Below are positions 33,621-45,053 of a stretch of DNA of 64,000 bases, one piece after another. Origin of the DNA: Neodiprion pinetum (Eukaryota > Arthropoda > Insecta > Hymenoptera > Diprionidae); the NCBI RefSeq assembly GCF_021155775.2, contig NC_060236.1:17844519-17908518 (forward strand). The letters are read 5' to 3'. Within the stretch, counting starts at the first letter, position 1, and every line of letters begins with the position of its first letter. The notes under the pieces are model-generated. The model did no database searches. It was not told the DNA's origin and saw only the letters and a list, made by a program, of their open reading frames with translations. A program made the position numbers and the translations under genes.

Positions 33621-36600
33621 CGAAAACTGGCCGTATGTGTAGTCTTGCATATGTATACATCCTTTATTTTACCTACGTGATGGTTTGCGGTATTATTTCG
33701 CTATAATCGGTGAAATTAAGATACTACATCATCATGGTGAATAGGAAAGTACTTGTAAGACCTCAGGATCATTTATTGTGTTGGAACTCCTAGGGGTTTT
33801 TTTTTTGGTAAATGAACCTTCTTCGACTAAAAATTAATTTATCATACAATAAAACAGGTATAATCGAAAATTCGTAGTTACTTTGCTAATACTTTGAAAT
33901 AATACATTCGTTGTACAATAATCGAATGCGCAAAATTCTATCGTTGAAACTTCCTCAGAGGTCAATGAAAACTGATACATAGTTACGGCAAAAGTATAGG
34001 ACAAGTTTTCTGTTTCTCGGCATTTCACTCTTTAAACTGCAAATGCATGCCTAATGAATTGAAACATAAGTAAAAAGAGGCCCATTAGATAAAAGCAAAC
34101 ATCAAATGATCTATATTTGAGACCAAGGAAATGACCCAAGAAAATTGAGTTGAGTCCTGACAAATATCCTTGTGAGTGATATTTCATATTGTGGAACAAC
34201 CAGAAAAGTACAATAAAATGAATATCTTTTTATTGTAGTAATGTTCAAATATTGTTAGAATGAGAAAAAATTCCGTTGCAAGTAACTTATATTTAGCGTC
34301 ACTGCATAGTCGATGCTTATACGTTATTTGGTGATTCCTACGCATTATAATCAGTCGAGTAAATCAGACATTCTGGAGATAAGTATTTGTAAAAATATGA
34401 TCAGAGGGTCTTTGGAGATCTTGATGATGAGCAAAGTAAGCACGAAAACATTAGAATGGGATCGAAAATACCAGAGTAAAATCATTTCGAACTTTTTGAT
34501 CCTACCACTTTCATCAAATTCTTGATATCTTGGTTAGCGTCACTCGAATTTCTTCAAATTCATTTCTCTTAGATAGTCACAGCAAGGATGTTATCTGATC
34601 AGCGTTCACTATATCTTCGGTGCAAATATCGTTGTTGGAGATTTTCGAAACCGGATTTTCTCTGTTCCCAATTTTTTATCGAGGCTTTACAGCCGATTCA
34701 TAACGCTTTGAAATTCGGCTCGTATACTCCGCCTTTCCTCTTTTCGGCGAATAATCCGTACCGGAAACACATAACGGTGAAATGATCATGACGGCGTACG
34801 CGCGCGCACGGAATTATTACCATGCAGCATATATCGCGTACTTATTGTATAATACTTGTAGTAAGTGGCAGCTGAGTGACGTGTATGCCAAGATAGACTT
34901 TCGTATTAAGTGGAGCAAATGCAATGCACTTCAGAACCGCGTTGCGCGATGATTGCAAGCCTACACGATGCAGGCAGCAAAAACGCTCGACGACATTCAT
35001 GGAGTAATGCATTCACAATCAGCTCCAAGTCACGCGCGCTGCGTTATATTACAGCATCACACCACTACTTTGAACTAATTTCCGGCGAAAAAGAGGGACT
35101 AAGAAAGAAGAAAAAGAATAGAACAAACACCCAACGAACTTCACCCGATGATCCAGATAATTCGGCCCTGTAGTTTGATCAGTATAAACGAGCTCGAGAG
35201 CTACGAGTAATAAAAATTCAACAACGAAAGAAAAAAGTGAAATAAAAATGAAATGCTGTAACGTAATTGTCTGACAATTTGTATTATACGCACATAATGT
35301 GAATTATAGGTATAGGTAGGATATACGGAACCACGTCTCACTCGTCAATTAGGGCATATTAATTTCTTAAACCTTTTCTCGTAACGTGAATAATACTTAA
35401 GACTGAGGAGGGAGAAAAATTTTTGTTACACACAAATTGAGCTAATTAATTCATTAAAGGGTCGTTTTATCCGAAGTCCAGGGGCTACAGTTATATGTAT
35501 AGGCGTAACTGTTCGCAAGCTTACATAATATATTATGCATATATGATACACGAAATAAAAGAGATTGTGAAGATATTAAAAAATTCTTTGCCGATTGACA
35601 CGACGATTATACGCAGAGGCAGAAAAATTATCGGCTTCTTAAGTACTTTTGAATTGAATATTTATTGAAAATAAATACTAATTCGATGGCGATGTAAAGC
35701 ATAATCAACGTTGCTTTGAACAAAAATTGCGGATTTGACGCAGGCGAGAAATGTAGCTAAAATGATTTATTTCACAGGTAAAATAAATAATTCATAAAAA
35801 ATTCCGAGTGATTGGTTTCATAGAAGTTAGACGTTCAGAATTTTAAATTGATCGTTTGATATTGATAAACACAAAAAATAATGCTATAACTGATAAAATC
35901 CAAAGTAAGGGTCAATTTCAATCAGGAGTTGAAAATCATAAATTGTAAAAATTCTGCACTGAATTATAACTCTGATTAGTCATGATTTCAATTTTAAAAT
36001 GCTACGTCTTTATTCTACATTTGAGGGTGGGTATGATTATAATTTTCTGCTATATAACAATAACAAGTGTCAGGAGTTGATTTTTTTTCATATCTCTCTC
36101 AAGGGTTATTTGAAAAAAATCCTAATCGGTGTAAATGATCAATCGAAACCACTTGTCGTTTACCGCAAGATATTGAACAGCGATTTTCAAAATTTCCAAC
36201 ACTCGCCGCGCAATTTCATCGGCACTATCATTCCACGATTAAATCCAGCGACTTGCCATTCATCTCCAATGACTTCGCTTATCGTTAGCTCGATTGATTC
36301 TTCGCGTTTAAAGAAACATTCAAGTCGTTTGAGTTCCATTCATTTACAATTGGATTTTCAATCGTTAAATTCATGACTTCCGCGAGTGAACGCAGCACCG
36401 CGATATATTTAAGGAATTTAAAGAACCAAAAATCAACACTTTTATGAATTTTACTACAATTATCTTCTAGTCGTACGCTAATTGTGAAAAACTTTTTACT
36501 TAACATATCATCGCATCGTTCTACATTCAATTTTACAACATTGCACCGATATTGATTTCACTTTAAAAAATGGCAATATGGGAATTGGCTGCTGAGAGAA

Positions 36601-36932
36601 AGGATTGCTCCAGTCTATAATTTGTAGAAAATAGTCTTCTAAATAAAATCTAGTAGATTTTCAACCAATTCCAAGCAATTTCAAACAAAGCATCTAAGTC
36701 TGAGTTTCTCTTCACAATTCCATTTATGCACATTAATTCAATCTCGTAATAAAATTAATAAAAAGTATCGAACTTAGGCTCATCAACCTACTCAATGGTA
36801 CCTAATCCGTCACGTGTGACGGTGAAGCCGGCAAATATAACACCGGTCTGTACTTTGGCGGGACCAGGTGCTGTGAATGACTGTACACTCCTAGCAAGAT
36901 GGCGACTTGCCCTCTCCAGCTTCGTTTCTCCT

Positions 36933-36936
<4 letters not shown>

Positions 36937-36960
<24 letters not shown>
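36937..36960 (+). repeat. (CAG)8 trinucleotide repeat
   Basis: Eight uninterrupted CAG units preceded by CAA, in intronic DNA. Not part of any supported coding exon. Confidence 0.95.
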
Positions 36961-36964
<4 letters not shown>

Positions 36965-37002
36965 CGAGGGGCGAAGCGGGCATCAGGGGAGAGAACGAGG
37001 AA

Positions 37003-37034
37003 CGAACGTTCGTTCGTTCGTTCGTTCGTTCGTT
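37003..37034 (+). repeat. (TTCG)n tetranucleotide repeat
   Basis: About seven TTCG units, starting as the palindromic AACGAACGTTCGTT. Confidence 0.95.
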
Positions 37035-37380
37035 TGCTCGCTACGCGCGCGGCACTTGAGATTTTTTACCGCCTGCACGAGGGGGAAATAAAATAAAGCG
37101 GTAAAGAGTAAAAAGTAAAAAGAAGAAAAAGAAAATGAAAGAAATAAAAGTAAAAATGTGAAAAAGAAAAAAAATAAATAAGAAACGAGGAGAATTCAAA
37201 AAAAAAAAATAAATAAATGAATAAAAAAAAAATACAACGAAAATACAATGAAAGAAAAACACACGCACACACACGTCCGCGAGAGGAGGAACTGAAATAG
37301 AGAAAATCCGTGCACAGCCTACAAGTATAATATTCGGCTTTGCCGATACCGTTTATGAACATTCATAATATAGATTGTAG

Positions 37381-37766
37381 ATAATCTCTTGAAACTTGAA
37401 AATTAACTGCGCATGCGCCAAATAATTCAATCTCATTGGTCGGCGAAATCTTCCCGCAGCGATATTCTTGTCCGCGATGCAGGCCGGCCAACGTACTCAA
37501 AATGTGTACGTTTGAATTTTCAAAGAGCATAAGCATTGAATTCCGACCGTTGATTGAAGAATCAACTTTTCGACCCAATAACAAATGCTTCCCAAACCTT
37601 TCCGAGTCTCTACGTCAATTATTTGAGATTCTAACCTCAAAAATTCGTATCAACTACATCGCCGACAGAAACAGTTTGACAGCTGAAATTTGGGATGGCC
37701 AGCCTGCATGAACAGCCGATAAAACTCGCGCATGCGCAGTTGATTTTCAAGTTTCAAGAGATCGTC
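37381..37766. mobile_element. GCGCATGCGC-family element, uninterrupted
   Basis: Ends CTCTTGAAACTTGAAAATTA on both sides in inverted orientation, each followed by GCGCATGCGC. Inner sequence is the inverted equivalent of the element at 25385-26289 and contains the empty site AATGTGTAC at about 37500. Frames in it are mirror products of the same repeat. Confidence 0.85.
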
Positions 37767-37994
37767 TCAATATATCTAAGTCGTACATACGAATGTAGTG
37801 TAAAAACGTGTGAATCAGAGTTTGAACCATACTATTTATGACCATTTTGGTGTTTATTTCAATTTGACGCTAAAAAAAAATGGCTAATTTTGTTGAGAAA
37901 TCTTTTTTTTTTTAGTCAAGAATCGTAGGTACAATACAGTGATTTAACCACAACTAGAAATTTCTCTGGCAAGTAAAGTACTTCACGAATTTTG

Positions 37995-38346
37995 TTCATT
38001 TTGTGATATGTTGCAGTAACGTCAAAAAATATTAGGCACGCATGTTTGTTGCCGTGACAGTTTGGGCATTCAAGATGCGGAAACTACCCCTGATGTTTAT
38101 CCCTAAACATCGATTTTTCGCAATTTTTCGATAACGGCGTAAAATTTGTCCAAGAAACCAATCGGACCATAAATTCACAACCAGTCGATAATATGCGCAG
38201 TGTTTTTACCCTCAGGAGTTGTATCCCTTGTTATGTTCCGGGGGCAAATTTTAAACTTGGTTCTTACCCCTGAAATGGCCGAATTGGTGCGCTTAGAAAT
38301 ACGTGCCTAATGTTTTTTGACGTATTGTAACAAATCGCAGAATGAA
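37995..38346. mobile_element. inverted-repeat element, about 350 bases
   Basis: Left end TTCATTTTGTGATATGTTGC and right end (inverted) TTCATTCTGCGATTTGTTAC, both leading into ACGTCAAAAAAYATTAGGCA. Arms are about 47 bases. The centre includes a small hairpin, GATGTTTATCCCTAAACATC. Noncoding. Confidence 0.75.
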
Positions 38347-39000
38347 GAAAATCGGCGAGGATCGCTCAGGAGGATCGGCAGAAAAGCTTCCTTCCCATAG
38401 TGAAAAGCACACGTTAACGGTTATCTCGACGATCCGTGAGCCCGAAACCCAAACCCTGAGATCCCTCGGGTACATATTGTAACAAAATAATTGTCCCATA
38501 AGTGGCGGATAATTTCCTCGATGTATATAACAACGATTTTGCAAGCTCTGCGCGGATGGATGTCGAGATTAAGGATAAGATCTAAAATCTCCGTGCAACA
38601 ATGGAAGCACCCATAACAAACGGTGTTTGCGAACGACTAGCTCTCTCTCCTCGCGGTGGCGGTGGCAGTATAAACACCATGCATTCAATAATATCAACCC
38701 ACCCGAAACGATCATCTACATCTCCATCGAGCCTTCCCATTCCCGCACGCTCCGGCGGGTGCACCAGTTCATAATTCCCTCGTTAGCCGACGGAGGAAGG
38801 AAGAAATTTCCCCCCCACGATTCGAGAACGCGCCCTCGCCTCGCTGCTTCCCCCAGTCGATTTCTCCTACGGAGTCCTCGCAACCCCAAATTAAAGCCCC
38901 GCCATAGCATCAATTCACTTTTTGGCCCCGATACCAACCCCCGAGTTACGATTTCTACCGCTTGTTTACCCTTCAACGTTTACCTTGATTTTTTTTAACA
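38347..39000. other. intronic DNA, balanced composition, no exon recognised
   Basis: About 38600-38900 has higher GC than its surroundings and Pro/Arg-rich frames on both strands. No domain or splice-bounded exon can be supported. Confidence 0.4.
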
Positions 39001-39005
39001 CCGAA

Positions 39006-39411
39006 CAATGAGAAAAATTTCATTTCTTACAGTGAGTAGAAAAATTCAGTAAAACAGGTATCGTTAAAAAACACTGCTTGAATATTGTTGGTATTACGAA
39101 GAACGAGGTACGCGTAACCATTTTGCGCTATTGTCGATCCTTTTTTGGTAATTGCAACGCAAAATCACTTTGTTAGGTTTACTCTACTTTTTTAGTTAAA
39201 CAAGGCTTTAACGTCAATCCATTCTTGCACAAGCGTTAAATTTTCGCAACAGTTGCAAGAAAATATGGTAACGGTGATCGTAATGAGAAAGAATAGTAAC
39301 GAATACCAGACTTTCCGGTAACAGCTAGAAAACTAATTTTCATTTTCTACCTAGAACAATATTTTTCGATTGTGGTAAAAAATGAAAATAGTTAACGACC
39401 GAGCGGAAACA
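39006..39411 (-). mobile_element. CACTGAGAGAAATTT-family element in last scro intron
   Basis: A minus-oriented copy. On the plus strand it begins CAATGAGAAAAATTTCATTT and contains AAACAGGTATCGTT, AACGAGGTACGCGTAACC and TCCGGTAACAGCTAG. The far end is eroded after GAGCGGAAAC. Confidence 0.8.
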
Positions 39412-40140
39412 ATTGTAGTTGCGGCTTTTTTCATTATCATCTTGAACAGAATATCTGTAATAATCAACAACTTACGTTTGTACGAGATTTTCAACTATTT
39501 CCAAACACTAGTCAGCAACACACGGTTGCAGTTTATTTTATATTTTATTCTTTCATTTCTACAATGTCTCTACAATTTGTTTACAATCCATCGAACATAC
39601 GTGCAACTAGTTCAAAAGTGAAACTGTTATTTAAACGATGCCAACGCAAAATGTCCGTATTACCGTACACATATGGCCATGGCGTAAACGCGTGTTTAGG
39701 ACTAATGTCGAATGCATTTGCGAGAAGAGCGATTATACGTGACCCTGCATAGGAAGATTGTAATATTATCGACGGTATCTGTACAGACGCGTCTTTTACA
39801 CAACCACCGATCCAAGCACTCATACGGGCTGCCAGAAACTTTTCAATTTCATCCAGATGTACGTATGTATTCGTCGATGCATACGCGAAGCGGTAGATCA
39901 AGATACGGCACGCTCTGAATTCTAATATCTCGCTTCACCCTCGTCCGCTCCGCTTTTTACGCCGCGTCTTCTTCTCCTCGTACAACATTTTCGAAATCCA
40001 TTTCGCGTAACTGTACCTACGGTGCGGATGACGATCGTCACAGGCTGATGTGAAATACATCAAATTTTGTGACAGCGAATACGTGAATGTGAATTTCACT
40101 GAATGTACGCTGAGAGAAATTTTACTTTAATATATTACCG
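39412..40140. other. intronic DNA, no exon recognised
   Basis: Frames of up to 106 residues on both strands are unlike any family I know. No other structure seen. Confidence 0.4.
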
Positions 40141-40620
40141 TCACTCGGTAATTACAGAAAAAGTTTTACGCGTTTCCTGAAGAGTACGAGTAATGAAATA
40201 TTCTGCAAATCGGTTGAGCAGTTTTTAAGATCATCGGTAATAAACACAGAAACGTTCGTTCTTCGTAATAACATTAAAGACTTTTTTTCCGTTTTCTGAA
40301 CAGTTGTTCAATAAAGTATACCCTGTTATTATTTGGGATAAATACTTTTTCCAATGGTGGAGGAATCCTCGGAATCGGTTGGGCAGTTTTTGAGATCATC
40401 GATAATCAATTAATAAAGAAACGTTCGTTCTTTACAACAATACAACAGATTTTCTTGCGTTCCCTGAGCAATTAATTCTGTAAAAAATAGCTCAGAATCA
40501 CCTAGAAGAAATAACATCTCCAATGGGGAAATAATCAACCAAATCGGTTGGACAGTTTTTGAGATCATCGATAACAAACAGACAAACGTTCACCTTTTAT
40601 AATAACAGCGTTTGAGAAGT
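40140..40620. repeat. three diverged tandem units of about 165 bases
   Basis: AAATCGGTTGAGCAGTTTTT at about 40207, AATCGGTTGGGCAGTTTTTG at 40373 and AATCGGTTGGACAGTTTTTG at 40542 are each followed by AGATCATCG and AAACGTTC. Spacing is 165-170 bases. The phrase is common in insect transposons (family knowledge). The array lies just downstream of the homeodomain exon's donor site. Confidence 0.75.
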
Positions 40621-40629
40621 TTGAATGCA

Positions 40630-40743
40630 GGGAAGAAACCTGTTTTTATTCTGTATCCAGAAGCATACTTTTCAATTATGGAAAAAAATGATAATAGTCA
40701 AGAACTTTATCTTAACCAATACTGTAAATTTTTCTCGGTCGTT
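40630..40743 (-). mobile_element. decayed CACTGAGAGAAATTT-family element just after the scro homeodomain donor site
   Basis: Read on the minus strand from 40743, the bases GACCGAGAAAAATTTACAG, GGTTAAG, TTCTTGACTATTATCATTTT, AATTGAAAAGTAT and TTCTGGATACAGAATAAAAA follow the order of the family's first 110 bases with many substitutions. It stops near 40630 where tandem repeats begin. The family terminus is about 19 bases from the 5' splice site. Confidence 0.6.
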
Positions 40744-40761
40744 TCTATCGATTCTTCTTAC

Positions 40762-40848
40762 CTGATTTTGCGCATTCTGCTCTGCCATGGCTTTTTCTTT
40801 GGCCTGTCGTTTACATTTGTACCGGTGATTCTGAAACCAGATTTTGAC
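40762..40848 (-). CDS. scro: scarecrow/Nkx2.1-type homeobox gene, exon with homeodomain residues 45-60
   Basis: This 87-base exon is 29 codons, phase 0 at both ends, and completes the recognition helix: VKIWFQNHRYKCKRQA, then KEKAMAEQNAQNQ. WFQN with Asn51 is the invariant DNA-contact core. Tyr54 is the NK-2 class hallmark that sets preference for sites containing AAGTG (family knowledge). Position 56 is Cys; vertebrate Nkx2.1 has Met here as I recall. The acceptor TTTTTGTGTTTCAG and donor CAG/GTAAGA are both strong. The reading frame joins TPTQ/VKIW exactly, so the intron splits the homeobox between residues 44 and 45 in helix 3. Being so short and holding the DNA-reading residues, its skipping would keep the frame but remove DNA binding. 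A decayed inverted-repeat element begins about 19 bases into the following intron. Confidence 0.94.
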
Positions 40849-40994
40849 CTGAAACACAAAAACGGTACTGTAATACATTTCAACAAAGTAAAATTTACTA
40901 TAAACTTCAATTCGCGTATACTTCGGTTCATATATTCCTCTTTGCAAGTTTAATTTTTTTCTTTTTTTTTTTTCACAAAAATTGTACTGAACTT

Positions 40995-43707
40995 CACTTT
41001 CGATTAATTAAAAATGTTTCGTAACAGTTTGAAAAACGAGTTTTGGATGAAAGGATTTTATTTCTTCGACGCTTTGTTAAACATTTTTTAATACTTTTAC
41101 AGATAGGTTGAAAATTAAGTTCAATGCCGATTTCGGAAACAGAATTACAATGGACTGTAAGACATAACAGAGAAAATGTCAGTGATTTCATTGAAATTTT
41201 GAAAGAAGATGTGACTCCGTGTTGAAAAGTGAAGCGTCAAAAATGATTTTTCTCTAAAATTTTCGATGTATGGCTTTAAATGTTAAATTTTTTCGGTTCT
41301 ACAGTGCTTTTATTATACCTGACAATGGTATTTGGTTACATAGTTAAAAAGCAACCAGGAATGAAGAGATATTAAACCTATAATAAGACACTATTCTTAA
41401 TGTTCCCGTGAATGAATTTTTTTTTTTTTGCATACAAATTACTGACAACCTTAATTCTGATTAACTTAATACATACAACCGCATATTTATGATGAAATTC
41501 TTGAAGCTGCATTGAAGAAACAGACTTTAACCGATGTTTTCATCCCTCAGCAATTTTCAAACGTAGGAAGTCATTAATTTTGCAGTTGAAACGTATCGTG
41601 CATGGATCGAACCTGTGCTGCCAAAAGTTTTCTGAAGGCTGCTAAAATTTCGTCAAGTCGAGACGGTGTTTTCATAGGCGCGGTAATATTCAATTTTAAT
41701 GATTGACAATTTTTGTAACGACTTAAGAGGGTTCAATCCCGTAATCCTTGCTAAAGGGTCCCTGCACCGGGCTTCACGACTATTCTTTATATTTTTCCAA
41801 GTGGCACTCTATAACGCCCAGGTTACAGGGCTGCACGCCTAAATAAAACCCTGAATAGTGGAGGCGTCGCTATTTCATCGTTTTATTTGGTCAGTTTGCT
41901 CAGTGTGCTCTTAATTTCAGCGAAAGTTGAGGCGATACGAGATTGCACGCATACACCGTTGGAACAAGAATAAAATGGAGTTCCAGTAATTAATTTCATG
42001 CAGTGTTGAAACAAGGGTTCAAAAGGTGTTACCGAACCTAATCTAGGTACATTTATAAACTGAAAAAATCCCCCGCCAGTACAGAAAATGAATTCCCCCC
42101 AAATTGTATAGCTAAAACAGATTTTGGATAGCAATAATATATTTTTTACTGAATCACAAGTTAATTATTTATAAATTATAACGATTGTAAGTATCGAATG
42201 TTTTTTTTTTTTAGTGAAAAAGTAGTAGAATATCGTTATTTCCCGGACGGTGTTAATAAACAGATGCTTGAAGTTAAAATTTATTGTTTCATCATTCCAT
42301 TCTGGATCACAGAGGACTTTTTTGCTAAGTTTAACACGTAGGTAGGTACTTGAAATTTTAATCGACGGAGCTTGATCGAAAACTCCGATGATAATGTCTT
42401 AGTTAGTAACCGAAGCTTAGTGAATTATTCAAAGTCATGAAATGATGAAATTTAAACCATATATTCCGCTGCTTTAACATTCGTTCAGTTTCAGAACTTA
42501 AAATAATCATCAATATTGGTCGATACGTAATTTAATTTGATTACTGGCATCCGTTCCACTTTTTAAACCTTTCCTGACACCGATTATGGTTTAGTTCTTG
42601 AATTGAAATTGTGAAACTATCGACAAACTAATACCTCAGCTTATTGGTTGTTTTTTTTTTTTATTTTAAGCACAAATTAGCGTACTTTATAAACCGATAA
42701 TTTTCCACATTTTCATTCGTGGAAATTGTCACCTACCGATCTGACTTTTTTCGCTCAAATTTCACTACACGCACATAATTTCCTGCCATGATTTAACGTG
42801 CCGATAGTCAATTTGACGTCTATATTGTCTAACGCCATCTTGAATATCATACTTTTTGCATTGTGGAACCCGCCAATATCTTTTATATTTACCTGCGATC
42901 ATCTCTATAGACGCGAACCGTTTATGGGATCAGGCTTTTCGGACAATTGAATACCGATGGTTGGATGCGTCGGGAGTTTCCGACTCGATTGGATCAGCAT
43001 CTGCCTCTGACAGCCGCGTGTCGTAATCCCGGAATATATGAACTACAATAGACTACAGAGTGTCGAGTGCGCCGAGGGATATTGCGTCAAGGTTCAGGTA
43101 TATGTGTATACAACTATGTCACACATACACGTATACCTGCGCACCGTTTATACGTATAAACCTGCGAGGAAGTTTTTTTTAGTACCTCATTGGTCCCTAA
43201 ATGTGATGGGATAGACACCAGAAGCGTGCTCATCTTCTTTTATGTTATACCTTATACTCTGCGCGGCAGAGAAAAGTGAAGGGCAAGATTCCGGGGTGTC
43301 AATGATGAGGTGTAAAGATATCGTTAGGTGGAGCTAGTCGCAACTTTCGTGAAATTGTGGATGCCAGAAGTACCTATATATAAAAAAATACAAATTTATT
43401 GCATTCACCGAACACTGCAGAAAAAAAAACATACATCGATGATTTAAATACATTTTGTTTCACTCGATAGTTATAAAAATTATCTTCTGATGACTTTCTT
43501 GTCCAATCTATTATTGATATTTCTATATTTCACGAAAACAAAACATATTTCTTTCGCAATATTTGATAGCGATATCTGACAAATCCTACGCAAACTTTTT
43601 TCTTCTGTAACGATAAATCTGAACTTTCACAAGAATCATTTCTAACCGAACGATACACATTGTATTGGTAAATAAATATCCAATAGGTTTATACACAATG
43701 AGATAAA
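40995..43707. other. intronic DNA of the homeobox intron, no exon seen
   Basis: AT-rich to about 42.8 kb. The block at 42.8-43.35 kb is GC-balanced and might be regulatory. No frame with a recognisable domain. Confidence 0.45.
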
Positions 43708-44110
43708 ACAACGAAACTTAGAAAATTGATCGCCTGACTGCGGATGCGCGAACTTCGCTCGCTGTATTTTCGTGCAGGCTGGCCAACTCAAGCTTTACCT
43801 GTCAAACATGACTTACGGAGGTTATGTAGGCGATGTGAATTTCTTTAGGTTAACCAGATTGCAAATAGTAGATGTAGTGGTTCGGAAAGGCTTGGCAAAG
43901 TTTTACTGCCAACTGACCGATGACTGATGACTGCTAATTGTGAGTGGTCGTAAAAATATTATTCGAATTCGCCACTAGACGCGGGAGATTTTGACATCTA
44001 AGTTGGCTTCTCTGCCTTGTAGGCGAAAACATTGCCGTGATAGGATCTCGCCACGGAGTGTAGTACGAAGCAGAGAACACTCTGCGATAAAACTTGACCC
44101 CAGTTTTGAA
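43708..44110. mobile_element. GCGCATGCGC-family element, diverged copy
   Basis: GACTGCGGATGCGCGAA near the left end, then GTGCAGGCTGGCCAACTCAA, ACGGAGGTTATGTAGGCGAT and, on the right, AAGTTGGCTTCTCTGCCTTG. These are the same ordered blocks as at 31.4 kb. Ends are degraded. Confidence 0.6.
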
Positions 44111-44617
44111 GTAACTTAAGAAGAATTGTCTAAATGCAATTTGAGCGCCACTTACGGGAAAGAGTGAAATTTCCGCTATAAAATGTGAAAAAAGAAGAGC
44201 GGCGATCCTAACCTATAAACCTCCGTGCCATAAACATGCTCCGTAAATTCGTAAAGTACGCATTTGAAATGAGTGAAAACCGAGTAATTGCCTATTCAAT
44301 CTCAACCGACAATAAATCCGAGGAAAAAGTGACAAACGGTAAATCGTAAGATCATAGGGGGAAGGGGAAGAGCGTTATACGGGCTTACACCGCAAGAGGC
44401 GCTTAAATCGCACTTGGACCAACTTTTGTGCCGAACGCTGCTTCAATGTTGTCTTCGTCCTACTACTCCGTGGATCTCACCAACCAGTAAAGTTTAGTTG
44501 TTTTCCGCAAGCGCACTCGGTCACTCACGACTGACAAGTATCACAGTTTCCTTTCCGCATAAGACTGCATTCTTTCACCCTCACGAATGGAATTTATTGT
44601 TCCCTCAACATGTTACA

Positions 44618-45053
44618 CACTGACAGAAATTTTTAGTTCCGGTTACCGCTCAGTCCTTAACTATTTTCATTTTTTACCACGATCGAAAAATATAGTTCTA
44701 GGTAGAAAATGAAAATTAGTTTTCTAGCTGTTACCGGAAAGTCTGGTATTCGTTACTATTCTTTCTCATTACGATCGCTGTTACTATATTTTCTTGCAAC
44801 TGTTGCAAAAATTTAATGCTTGTGCAACGATAAATTGACGTTAAAGCCGTATTTAACTAAAAAAGTAGAGTAAATCGAACAAACTGATTTTGCGTTGCAA
44901 TTACCAAAAAAGGATCGAAAATAGCGCAAAATGGTTACGCGTACCTCGTTTCTCGTAATACCAACAATATTCAAACAGTTTTTTTAACGATACCTGTTTT
45001 ACCGAATTTTTCTAGTTACTGTAACAAATGAAATTTGTTAGTGCTTCTCAGTG
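44618..45053 (+). mobile_element. CACTGAGAGAAATTT-family element in scro intron
   Basis: It starts CACTGACAGAAATTTTTAG and ends CTTCTCAGTG, with full internal family marks, including ACCTCGTTTCTCGTAATACC. It is about 436 bases and noncoding. Confidence 0.85.

Larger units (their letters stand above)
36795..37060. promoter_or_regulatory. CpG-rich patch with E-box, YY1/Pho-like site, CAG and TTCG repeats
   Basis: CCGTCACGTGTGACGG at 36807-36822 contains a CACGTG E-box. AAGATGGCGAC at 36896-36906 resembles the YY1/Pho core. (CAG)8 lies at 36937-36960 and (TTCG)n at 37003-37034. It lies in the last scro intron. An enhancer or antisense promoter role is inference. Confidence 0.35.
31777..37380. 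other. intronic DNA of the last scro intron, no further gene seen
   Basis: Contains the AT microsatellite at 33.0 kb, a diverged duplication at 33.26-33.62 kb and a regulatory-looking patch at 36.8-37.05 kb, listed separately. About 34790-35170 is GC-balanced with only a low-complexity Lys-rich frame. Confidence 0.5.
30922..40761 (-). other. scro: last scro intron (9.84 kb)
   Basis: Bounded by CAG/GTAAGA and TCGTTCCAG/AGC, phase 0. Both ends are occupied almost to the splice sites by inverted copies of one element family: 30958-31328 on the plus strand and a decayed copy at about 40630-40743 on the minus strand. Other contents are a GCGCATGCGC-family element at 31.35 kb, an AT microsatellite at 33.0 kb, a CpG/CAG-rich patch at 36.8-37.05 kb, the intact element at 37.38 kb, an inverted repeat at 38.0 kb and diverged tandem repeats at 40.14 kb. 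Confidence 0.9.

Noticed and set aside
41580..41680. Possible tRNA on the minus strand, from GGTTCGATCC near 41612
   Set aside because: The flanking bases do not form a T stem and no acceptor or anticodon arm could be drawn.
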